Positions 1 to 6,421 of a stretch of DNA of 56,862 nucleotides are shown here, piece after piece. Position numbers and translations under genes: made by a program. Below the pieces are notes generated by a model, which had not been told where the DNA came from, searched no databases, and saw nothing but the letters and a program-made list of their open reading frames with translations. This DNA comes from CAYILR01 sp964364175 (lineage in GTDB: Bacteria > Bdellovibrionota > UBA1018): contig CAYILR010000028.1 of NCBI GenBank assembly GCA_964364175.1, forward strand, positions 1 to 56,862, given 5' to 3'. Position 1 is the first letter of the stretch. Every line of letters starts with the position of its first letter.

Positions 1-807
1 ATTAGGAAAGGCAGAAAAGGCAACTTTGACGCTCATCCTCTCCGGGGCACAGATTTACCTCTAGGAGGCGGAACGATGACAGGCGCTTTGGTGCTCGCCG
101 CAGATCCCGCAGCAGCGATGCAGGCTGCAACAAAGCAGTATGTGGATGCGCAGATTAGCACCGTGTCAGCGGCTGCAGGTTCTGTCATTAGCAACACTGC
201 CTATACTCAGAGCACATCATCGAGTTCGAACTGGAGTAGCACAACGATCGGTGCTTCGCAGAGTGCAGTCTCTACTGCACTGGAGGTGATGGTGCCAGCT
301 GGAGTAGTTTGGCCTTATACAGGGGCGACTGCTCCCACCGGATTCTTGCTCTGCGATGGCACAGCCGTTTCACGCACCACCTATGCTCGGCTCTTTGCGA
401 TCCTGGGAGCGACTCATGGTTCAGGGGACGGAGCGACCACATTTAATTTGCCCGACTATCGCGGAAGATTTTTGCGAGGTGTGGACGGTGGACAAGCGAG
501 AGACCCCGACGCCGCTGGCCGAACTGCAATGAATGCGGGCGGAAATACTGGGGACAATGTGGGGAGTATTCAGGCTGCTGCCTACGCGAGCCACACGCAT
601 ACCAATTCTCTGACAGACCCGGGACACACACATTCTGGATCTTCATGGTTTTGGGGCGTAGGAGGAGCAGGCGGAGGAACAGTCTGGTCGGTCGATCCTG
701 CAACTTCAGGTAACTCAACAACAGGAGTTACGATCACCAACGCTGCATCAGGCGGCAACGAAACCCGCCCCATCAACGCCGGCGTCAACTACATCATCAA
801 ATATTAA
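1..807 (+). CDS. Phage tail-collar domain fibre protein, 5' end outside window
   Basis: The frame is open from base 1, so the true start lies upstream; the ATG at 76 is inside the fibre repeat LPLGGGTMTGAL and is unlikely to be the start. After one such repeat and a KQYVDAQ segment comes a Ser/Thr-rich spacer. A tail-collar domain follows (PTGFLLCDGTAVSRTTYARL, then FNLPDYRGRFLRGVDGG), and the protein ends in ETRPINAGVNYIIKY. Collar domains fold as trimeric fibres on phage tails, and related mosaic fibres act as surface adhesins in Bdellovibrio. The next gene is a close paralogue with the same end, so the two arose by duplication. A phage structural role is possible, but no other phage morphogenesis gene is nearby. 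Confidence 0.8.
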   Translation: MRKGRKGNFDAHPLRGTDLPLGGGTMTGALVLAADPAAAMQAATKQYVDAQISTVSAAAGSVISNTAYTQSTSSSSNWSSTTIGASQSAVSTALEVMVPAGVVWPYTGATAPTGFLLCDGTAVSRTTYARLFAILGATHGSGDGATTFNLPDYRGRFLRGVDGGQARDPDAAGRTAMNAGGNTGDNVGSIQAAAYASHTHTNSLTDPGHTHSGSSWFWGVGGAGGGTVWSVDPATSGNSTTGVTITNAASGGNETRPINAGVNYIIKY

Positions 808-824
808 AAACTTGAGAAAGGAAT

Positions 825-1778
825 ATGTTTAAAAAACGGATCAACAGCACGTCAGTCGAATTCCGAAGCAGCCGAAAAAGGTGGATGGGAATTTATGCAC
901 TGGTTTTGCTGTCTAGTCATCTAGCCTGCCGTCCAGCTATCGACGACAATGCTCCCGATCCAGCTAGCGATTCCTCGTCATCGACGACAGTGACGGATGC
1001 ATCGATTACCCCCGAAAAATTATCTAAAGCTTATTTACCTCTGGGAGGTGGAACGATGACGGGTGCATTGGTACTCGCCGCAGATCCCTCAGCAGCGATG
1101 CAAGCCGCAACCAAGCAGTATGTGGATGCACAAGTTGCTTCTGCCTCTTCGTCCGCCGCCGCCGGAAACTTGCCCCTGGCCGGGGGAACGATGACTGGAG
1201 CCATTACGCTCGCTGGAGCGCCTACCGTTGCCAACCATGCCAGCACCAAAACTTACGTGGATTCTTCCGTCGCCATAGCAGCACCCACCGGGGCTATTTT
1301 TATTTGGGCCACGTCGACTGCACCGACAGGTTGGTTGTTGTGCGATGGAACTGCAGTTTCTCGAACAACCTATGCCGCCTTGTTCGCAGTTCTAGGCGTT
1401 ACACACGGATCAGGAGATGGAGCAACCACATTCAATTTGCCCGACTATCGCGGAAGATTCTTGCGAGGCGTGGATGGAGGTATCGCGCGCGACCCCGACA
1501 GAGCCACGCGCACAGCGATGAATGCAGGCGGGAATACGGGTGACAATGTAGGGAGTGTGCAAACAGATGGATTTCAGGGGCATTTTCATACAGAAAGTGC
1601 TCCAAACACCGGCTATTATACGATTTCTTACGCGGGTGGTATCCAGACTGACTTGCAGGTTGGATCAAGAAATATTTCATCGTCGTCACCGACTAACGAC
1701 GGTACTAACGGCGTGCCGCGAACAACATCAGAAACCCGCCCCACCAACGCCGGCGTCAACTACATCATCAAATATTGA
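825..1778 (+). CDS. Tail-collar domain fibre protein with exported N-terminus
   Basis: 317 residues with ATG at 825 preceded by GAGAAAGGA, 17 bases after the previous stop. A basic N-terminus, a hydrophobic stretch around residues 23-34 and the Cys of SSHLAC suggest export, possibly as a lipoprotein although His at -3 is a poor lipobox. Two fibre repeats follow (LPLGGGTMTGAL near residue 71 and LPLAGGTMTGAI near 116), each ending in a K.YVD motif. A collar domain (about 150-215) and the same GVNYIIKY end as the upstream paralogue complete it. Likely a trimeric surface fibre or adhesin; prey or host contact is inference. The variable stretch between the collar core and the shared tail is where the two copies differ most. 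Confidence 0.8.
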   Translation: MFKKRINSTSVEFRSSRKRWMGIYALVLLSSHLACRPAIDDNAPDPASDSSSSTTVTDASITPEKLSKAYLPLGGGTMTGALVLAADPSAAMQAATKQYVDAQVASASSSAAAGNLPLAGGTMTGAITLAGAPTVANHASTKTYVDSSVAIAAPTGAIFIWATSTAPTGWLLCDGTAVSRTTYAALFAVLGVTHGSGDGATTFNLPDYRGRFLRGVDGGIARDPDRATRTAMNAGGNTGDNVGSVQTDGFQGHFHTESAPNTGYYTISYAGGIQTDLQVGSRNISSSSPTNDGTNGVPRTTSETRPTNAGVNYIIKY

Positions 1779-1830
1779 CCTCTTCTTCAATCACCCATTG
1801 AAGAAAGGTTATGTAAGTCGTGTTTGAGCA

Positions 1831-1953
1831 ATTCAGCTTTCCTCTATCTTTTTTGGAGAATAATCGGTTCAAGCGGCCGCACGATGCGGCTTAAGCTTGA
1901 GATCACGATGATCGGAGCGATTATTCTCCAAAAAAGATAGAGGAAAGCTGAAT
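1831..1953. repeat. Perfect 36-bp inverted repeat enclosing two hairpins
   Basis: Bases 1831-1866 are exactly complementary to 1918-1953 (36 of 36). The 51-base interior is itself paired. TCAAGC (1869-1874) pairs with GCTTGA (1895-1900) around GCCGC-ACGAT-GCGGC (1876-1890), and GATCA-CGA-TGATC fills 1901-1913. As RNA this would be a three-way junction on a very long stem. It lies between the fibre genes and the sigma-54 activator. No T-run follows the right arm, so it is not a standard terminator. It could be a terminator variant, an RNase III substrate, a structured RNA or a small mobile palindrome. Confidence 0.85.
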
Positions 1954-2083
1954 CTTTATGCCCTCTTATAAAACCTTATGAAAAAAATTTGACGTGGCGG
2001 CAAACTATGCCTTACCCTAAATAAGTGACCGATCAAAAATGACCGGACATGTTTGAAATGGAATTCAAAGGGGGAAAGCATTG

Positions 2084-3139
2084 ATGCTCACAGTCAGTAC
2101 GCCGTTGGTGGGTGAAAGCCCAGAGATTCAGGATGTGTTCCGAACCATCGCAAAGGTGGCTCAGACGGACAGCACAGTCCTGATTACAGGAGAAAGTGGA
2201 ACCGGAAAGGAGCTAGTGGCTCGTGCCATACACGAGAACTCATCCCGGTCGTCCAAACCATTAATCACAGTCAATTGTGCCGCGATCCCAGCCGAGTTGC
2301 TGGAAGCTGAACTTTTTGGCCACATGAAAGGCGCCTTCACAGGTGCGATGCAAAATCGCCTCGGGCGTTTCGAAATGGCCAATGGTGGAACTTTGTTCCT
2401 GGATGAGATCGGTGAAATTCCGATGCATCTACAAGCAAAGCTACTCCGGGTTCTGCAGACCCAAACATTCGAAGTGGTGGGTTCTTCAAAAACCATCAGC
2501 GTCGATATTCGGATCATCGCAGCTACGAATCGCAATCTCGAAGAAGCGGTCCAGAAAAAAGAATTTCGCGAAGATCTCTTCTATCGGCTGAATGTAATTC
2601 CAATGAAGATCCCCGCGCTCCGGGATCGTAAGTCGGATCTGCCGATTTTGGTGAAGTATTTCTTGGACCAATTCAATCGCATTACCGGACACTCGGTCGA
2701 GTATCCTTCGGCTCAAATCATGAGTGCTTTGATGGCGTATGAATGGCCAGGGAATGTTCGGGAATTGGAAAACTTATTTGAACGTTTAGTGATTCTGAAA
2801 GGAAAAGGACAAATGGATATGTCTGACTTGCCTCATCGTATTTTTCAAAATTATGCGCAAACTCAACCCGAAGCTGCTGGAGCAGTTTCTGAGTGGGAAT
2901 TCCCGAAGATGGTTCTTCCCAAGGATGGTTTGGATCTGAAGGCCATTGTTACGGCATTCGAAAACCACTTGGTAGATCAAGCTCTGGCACGAACGCAGAA
3001 CAACAAGAACCGCGCCAGCGAGCTTTTGAAGATGAATCGCACGACGTTGGTCGAGAAGCTTCGCAAGCGTGGCATGATCGTTTCGATTGGCAGCAAGAGC
3101 AAGCTGACCTTCCAAGAAGCCTCTGGCAACGAAGGCTGA
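2084..3139 (+). CDS. Sigma-54 activator without receiver domain (NtrC/FlrC-like)
   Basis: An ATPase that would open RNA polymerase-sigma-54 complexes. The AAA+ domain begins almost at once (about residues 8-235) with Walker A GESGTGKE, the sigma-54 contact loop GAFTGA, Walker B GGTLFLDEIGE and arginine-finger region FREDLFYRLNV. A Fis-type helix-turn-helix closes the protein (NRASELLKMNRTTLVEKLRK). There is no N-terminal receiver, PAS or GAF domain, so its activity is not set by phosphorylation of its own domain. ATG 2084 is preferred over TTG 2081 because AGGGGG lies 9 bases upstream. A paralogue sits at 9232 beside the flagellar genes; this one probably serves motility or the nearby fibre genes. 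Confidence 0.85.
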   Translation: MLTVSTPLVGESPEIQDVFRTIAKVAQTDSTVLITGESGTGKELVARAIHENSSRSSKPLITVNCAAIPAELLEAELFGHMKGAFTGAMQNRLGRFEMANGGTLFLDEIGEIPMHLQAKLLRVLQTQTFEVVGSSKTISVDIRIIAATNRNLEEAVQKKEFREDLFYRLNVIPMKIPALRDRKSDLPILVKYFLDQFNRITGHSVEYPSAQIMSALMAYEWPGNVRELENLFERLVILKGKGQMDMSDLPHRIFQNYAQTQPEAAGAVSEWEFPKMVLPKDGLDLKAIVTAFENHLVDQALARTQNNKNRASELLKMNRTTLVEKLRKRGMIVSIGSKSKLTFQEASGNEG

Positions 3140-3177
3140 TCGGCTTCGATTCTTTCGAGAGAATGATATTTGCGCGT

Positions 3178-3996
3178 CTACTTGGTAGGAGCAGCGCCTT
3201 CGTCGGCGTTCTCGTTGTCCTTGACGGTCTTGCGGACTAGGTTGCGCATGATGCGGTTGCGATTAGCGCCGCCGAGGAGCGCGCGCGTATCGTAGTACAA
3301 TCCTGGATCATTTATCAGAGCCCCCAAGGTGCCAGTGCCATTATTGACCTTCTCTAAAATACTGTTGAGGTTGCGAATCGTATTTTTGAATTGAGTGCTT
3401 TCGAGCTCTGAGTTCAATTTTTGCGTCGCTTCGGCGAGATTGTGTGAAGTTTTGGTGAGGGATTGGAAAAAACTATCGTTTTTTCCCCCTTGGTCAAATG
3501 ATTTCAGGATTCTGTCGACGCTCAGGGAGATGCTGTTCAAGGTGACCATGAGCTGGTCGCCTTTGTTGATGAACTGATTGAGGCCCTGACCAAAGTGTGG
3601 CTGCACGATGGCTCCTGAGACGAGCATGGGTTTGCTGTCGGTGCCGACACTCAAGGAAACAAACTTGTCTCCCAACATTCCCTGGGTCATGATTTCGGCG
3701 GCTGAATCTTCTCGGATCCAGGACTCGTATTTCTTGGAGACTTTCAGGGTGACGACGATGTCGCGGGTTTTTGGGTCAAAATCAACTTCACTCACGATGC
3801 CAGCGTTGATCCCGTTCAAAACTACTTTGGCGCCTGCAATGAGTCCATCGGTGCTGGGAAAGTGCGAGACGTAGGTGTTTTGTCTGGAAATAATCCCCTC
3901 GGCTCCACCCAGCAGGAGAATGGCCAACATGATCATGGCCGTTCCGACAGCCACAAAAATTCCAACTTTGATTTCGATTTCGACAGTACGGTTCAT
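3178..3996 (-). CDS. mlaD: MlaD-like MCE-domain lipid transport protein
   Basis: A periplasmic lipid-binding subunit anchored by one N-terminal helix (about residues 10-30). The MCE domain (about 38-115) shows the family pattern with TDGLIAGAKVVLNGINAG and DSAAEIMTQGMLGDKFVSLS. It is followed by a helical tail of about 140 residues, as in many proteobacterial MlaD proteins. It forms an ABC-linked hexamer that shuttles phospholipid between the membranes. It is the last gene of a minus-strand operon: lipoprotein, mlaE, mlaF, mlaD. It converges with the sigma-54 activator 38 bases away; the gap contains only a short ATTCT/AGAAT hairpin. Confidence 0.88.
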   Translation of the reverse strand: MNRTVEIEIKVGIFVAVGTAMIMLAILLLGGAEGIISRQNTYVSHFPSTDGLIAGAKVVLNGINAGIVSEVDFDPKTRDIVVTLKVSKKYESWIREDSAAEIMTQGMLGDKFVSLSVGTDSKPMLVSGAIVQPHFGQGLNQFINKGDQLMVTLNSISLSVDRILKSFDQGGKNDSFFQSLTKTSHNLAEATQKLNSELESTQFKNTIRNLNSILEKVNNGTGTLGALINDPGLYYDTRALLGGANRNRIMRNLVRKTVKDNENADEGAAPTK

Positions 3997-4020
3997 AGGT
4001 TTCGGCCTCTCATTCGTGTG

Positions 4021-4755
4021 TCACTCATGGGTTCCTTGCAAAAACGATCGTACCAAGGGATCGTTGGATTTCTTGATGTTTTCGATGGTGTCGACAATGT
4101 GGATTTTTCCGGCGTACAGAATTGCGATTCGGTCGCAGATCTCGAGCGCCGAAGGAATATCGTGCGTCACGAATATCCCGGTGATTTTCTGTGTTTTTAA
4201 TTTCTTGATATTATTTAATAATCTGAGTGTGTTGACTGGATCAAGTCCCGCGGTAGGTTCGTCAAAAAGAATAATCCGGGGTCCCAGAATAATCGCTCGT
4301 GCAAGTCCTGCACGCTTTTGCATCCCTCCCGAGAGGGCGCCAGGCAAAAGCTGATTGCTTCCTTTCATATCGATCAATTCCAGCATCTGATTCACTTTTT
4401 CGTGAATTTCGTCTTCCGAGAGGGTGGTGTGCTCTTGAAGAGGATACGAGAGATTTTGCTCCACGGTCAGTGAGTCAAAAAGAGCTCCGTTTTGAAAAAC
4501 ATAGGCGATTTTTTTTCGAATCGGTACGAGTGCTTTTTCGGTCATTTGAGTGATGTCATGATTCTCAAAAAGAATCTGCCCCTCGTCGGGCTTTTCCAAA
4601 CCAATGATTGAGCGCAGGACCACGCTCTTGCCGGTCCCTGAGCCTCCAAACAACCCCAGAATCTCACCCTCTTGGAGCTTGAGTTCAACGCCCTGGTGCA
4701 CCTTTTTGGTGCCGAACGCTTTGTGGAGGTTGCGGAGTTCGAGTACGGTTTCCAT
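4021..4755 (-). CDS. mlaF: MlaF-like ABC ATPase
   Basis: The cytoplasmic ATPase that powers the Mla-type transporter. All ABC motifs are present in order: Walker A GGSGTGKS near residue 37, Q-loop YVFQNGALFDSLT, signature LSGGMQKRAGLARAI, Walker B IILFDEPTAGLDP, and switch His in FVTHDIPSA. The length of 244 residues is typical. Its start overlaps the mlaE stop by one base, indicating translational coupling, and mlaD follows after 24 bases. It pairs with the MlaE permease and the MCE subunit; whether transport is inward or outward cannot be told from sequence. Confidence 0.9.
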   Translation of the reverse strand: METVLELRNLHKAFGTKKVHQGVELKLQEGEILGLFGGSGTGKSVVLRSIIGLEKPDEGQILFENHDITQMTEKALVPIRKKIAYVFQNGALFDSLTVEQNLSYPLQEHTTLSEDEIHEKVNQMLELIDMKGSNQLLPGALSGGMQKRAGLARAIILGPRIILFDEPTAGLDPVNTLRLLNNIKKLKTQKITGIFVTHDIPSALEICDRIAILYAGKIHIVDTIENIKKSNDPLVRSFLQGTHE

Positions 4756-5561
4756 CAGAATTTTGGAAACACCGTAAGAATGAAGAACTTCGTTAAAAAT
4801 AAATCACTAATCATAATAAAGATGCTCGATGTGACCACCACCCAGGTAGTGGTGTTGCCGACTCCCTGTGTGCCGCCCTCGGTGTTGAGTCCTTTCCAGC
4901 AAGCGGTCATGGAGATGAAAAAAGCGAATACGACAGTTTTAAGCAATCCTGTGTAAATATCATAGGCTCGGCAAGTGTCTATGGTTTTTGCAATGAAAAA
5001 TTCAGGATTGATGCCCAGTTCGCTGGACGAAATCATCATGGCACCAAACATGCCGATGTAATCTGCAAAGAGGGTGAGTATCGGAAGCGTCATCATAGCT
5101 GCGAGCATTCGGGGGATGACAATTTTTTTCACGGGGCTCGTGCCCAGTGCTCGGATCGCGTCGATTTGCTGGGTGACATTCATTGAAGCGACTTCGGAAG
5201 CGATTCCTGAGCCGATTCGGCCTGCAACGAGAAGGCTAGTGAACACGGGGCCCATTTCGCGCAAAATCGAGAGCGATACGATTTTTGGGATATAGAGTTT
5301 TCCGCCGAACCTCGCCAGTCCGTGACCAAATTGCAGGGCGAGAACGGAACCTGTGGCCAACGCTGTGACCGCAACCAAGAGAAAAGATTGAACTCCCAGC
5401 GTAAAGCATTGTTGAATAATCAAACGAGGGTAGTACGGCGGAGTCACCATGTCCTTCATGGCTTGCCAGGTCAGCATTCCGAATCCGCCGCAAAAACGAA
5501 CCAGCGATAAAATGCGATTGCCTAGGCGGGGGATGAAGCTTTGTTGGACGGTGACGTTCAT
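4755..5561 (-). CDS. mlaE: MlaE-like permease
   Basis: Inner-membrane permease of the Mla-type system, 268 residues. It has an N-terminal amphipathic stretch and about five hydrophobic helices. The conserved MlaE core is visible as LFVAGRIGSGIASEVASMNVTQQ-like sequence with EIASM-type motif, here ASEVASMNVTQQIDAIRALG, followed by P.K..V.PR. The last gene partner mlaF overlaps by one base. The upstream lipoprotein gene ends 20 bases before this start, so the four genes probably form one transcript. Confidence 0.9.
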   Translation of the reverse strand: MNVTVQQSFIPRLGNRILSLVRFCGGFGMLTWQAMKDMVTPPYYPRLIIQQCFTLGVQSFLLVAVTALATGSVLALQFGHGLARFGGKLYIPKIVSLSILREMGPVFTSLLVAGRIGSGIASEVASMNVTQQIDAIRALGTSPVKKIVIPRMLAAMMTLPILTLFADYIGMFGAMMISSSELGINPEFFIAKTIDTCRAYDIYTGLLKTVVFAFFISMTACWKGLNTEGGTQGVGNTTTWVVVTSSIFIMISDLFLTKFFILTVFPKF

Positions 5562-5581
5562 TCTATTATTGTCTACGGTTT

Positions 5582-6151
5582 TTATTTAATTACTAGGGAT
5601 TGTGCAAATTTCAAAAAAGTGTCTTCTTGCTTTTCGAAATCCGCGGGTTTGCTGATGTACATCAGGTCGTATGCACAATTGTCTTTTTTCAGGACGATTG
5701 TCCTGATCTTGACGAATGTACGGTTCATTTTACCGTTTACGGTGGTCTGGAGCGCGTCTTGATCGGCTATTTTCAGATGGATTTCGCTGCGTTCCGAGAC
5801 GTCGCTGATTCCCAGCAGAAGCTGTTGAGTGAATCCCCCCAGCTCCCGTTCTCGTACGCTCGGTCGACACGCGGAATTCATCGAAATAATAGAAGAAGTC
5901 AGTTGAGATTGAAAGGCGAGGTCCGTCGTTTCGCTGGTGTCTGGCTCAGAGTTTTTGATTTCTGAATTGGCTGATACGGAATCATGTGCGACTTCCGCGG
6001 GGGGGAGCTTCTTCCATTCCTCGCGATTGAGATCCATCACCTTGTAGTTCTTTGATTTTTCGTCAACAGGTTTGATGTTCCCAACGACTACGCTGCAACC
6101 CGCGTTCAGGAGGACGCAGATGAAACTGATGCAAAGTAGATAGCGATTCAT
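5582..6151 (-). CDS. Putative lipoprotein heading the mla operon
   Basis: 189 residues from the ATG at 6151 (an in-frame ATG six codons earlier leaves a less clean signal). The N-terminus MNRYLLCISFICVLLNAGC is a lipoprotein signal with lipobox LNAGC. The mature part is hydrophilic with a Ser/Glu-rich linker, then about 90 residues containing two Cys in separate segments (NSACRPS and KKDNCAYDL). The C-terminal half resembles a small alpha/beta fold but I recognise no family. Operon position suggests an accessory role in lipid transport, perhaps like the ABC-transport auxiliary lipoproteins seen with other MCE systems; that is inference. Confidence 0.65.
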   Translation of the reverse strand: MNRYLLCISFICVLLNAGCSVVVGNIKPVDEKSKNYKVMDLNREEWKKLPPAEVAHDSVSANSEIKNSEPDTSETTDLAFQSQLTSSIISMNSACRPSVRERELGGFTQQLLLGISDVSERSEIHLKIADQDALQTTVNGKMNRTFVKIRTIVLKKDNCAYDLMYISKPADFEKQEDTFLKFAQSLVIK

Positions 6152-6181
6152 TTCGTTCGATCCTAACACAGAAAAACGTCA

Positions 6182-6197
6182 ACTCGCCACCGCGAGT
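6182..6197 (-). promoter_or_regulatory. Attenuator-like hairpin in the mla operon leader
   Basis: ACTCGC-CACC-GCGAGT is a perfect 6-bp stem with a 4-base loop, about 30 bases upstream of the lipoprotein start. On the minus strand the stem is followed by TGACG and then TTTTT, the order of a short intrinsic terminator. It may attenuate the operon, or simply be the divergent boundary with the TPR gene. Confidence 0.35.
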
Positions 6198-6366
6198 GTG
6201 ATTTTTCCTGACACTTTTCGACACGAGGCTGACGGATGGCTGTTCTGTGCCGGAACCGAAATGCCCGGGGGATTTTTGTTCCGAGTTCAAAATTGCCCAG
6301 CATGATCGCGGGGTTTATGGGAAGATCGACCCGAAAACCTAAGCTGGACTGCCCCCAGGCTTCAGT

Positions 6367-6382
6367 TGGCATCAGTTTTGCT
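6367..6382 (+). promoter_or_regulatory. Sigma-54 promoter of the motility locus
   Basis: TGGCATCAGTTTTGCT fits the -24/-12 consensus TGGCACGNNNNTTGCW at 10 of 12 fixed positions, with GG and GC at exactly the required spacing. It lies 40 bases upstream of the TPR gene, which is followed closely by a sigma-54 activator and the flagellar basal body genes. This is the strongest sigma-54 site I see in the window and supports sigma-54 control of the locus. Confidence 0.75.
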
Positions 6383-6389
6383 TAGTATT

Positions 6390-6411
6390 TATCGAGGCAG
6401 TATCGAGGCAG
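6390..6411 (+). repeat. Tandem 11-bp repeat at the expected transcription start
   Basis: Two adjacent exact copies of TATCGAGGCAG, beginning about where transcription from the sigma-54 promoter should start and ending just before the AGGGGA ribosome-binding sequence of the TPR gene. It may be a chance duplication or part of leader control. Confidence 0.8.
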
Positions 6412-6421
6412 GGGATCAGAA

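Noticed and set aside
1995..2011. Possible sigma-54 promoter TGGCGGCAAACTATGCC before the activator at 2084
   Set aside because: GG and GC are 11 rather than 10 bases apart and the -12 lacks TTGC, so spacing does not allow the holoenzyme contact.
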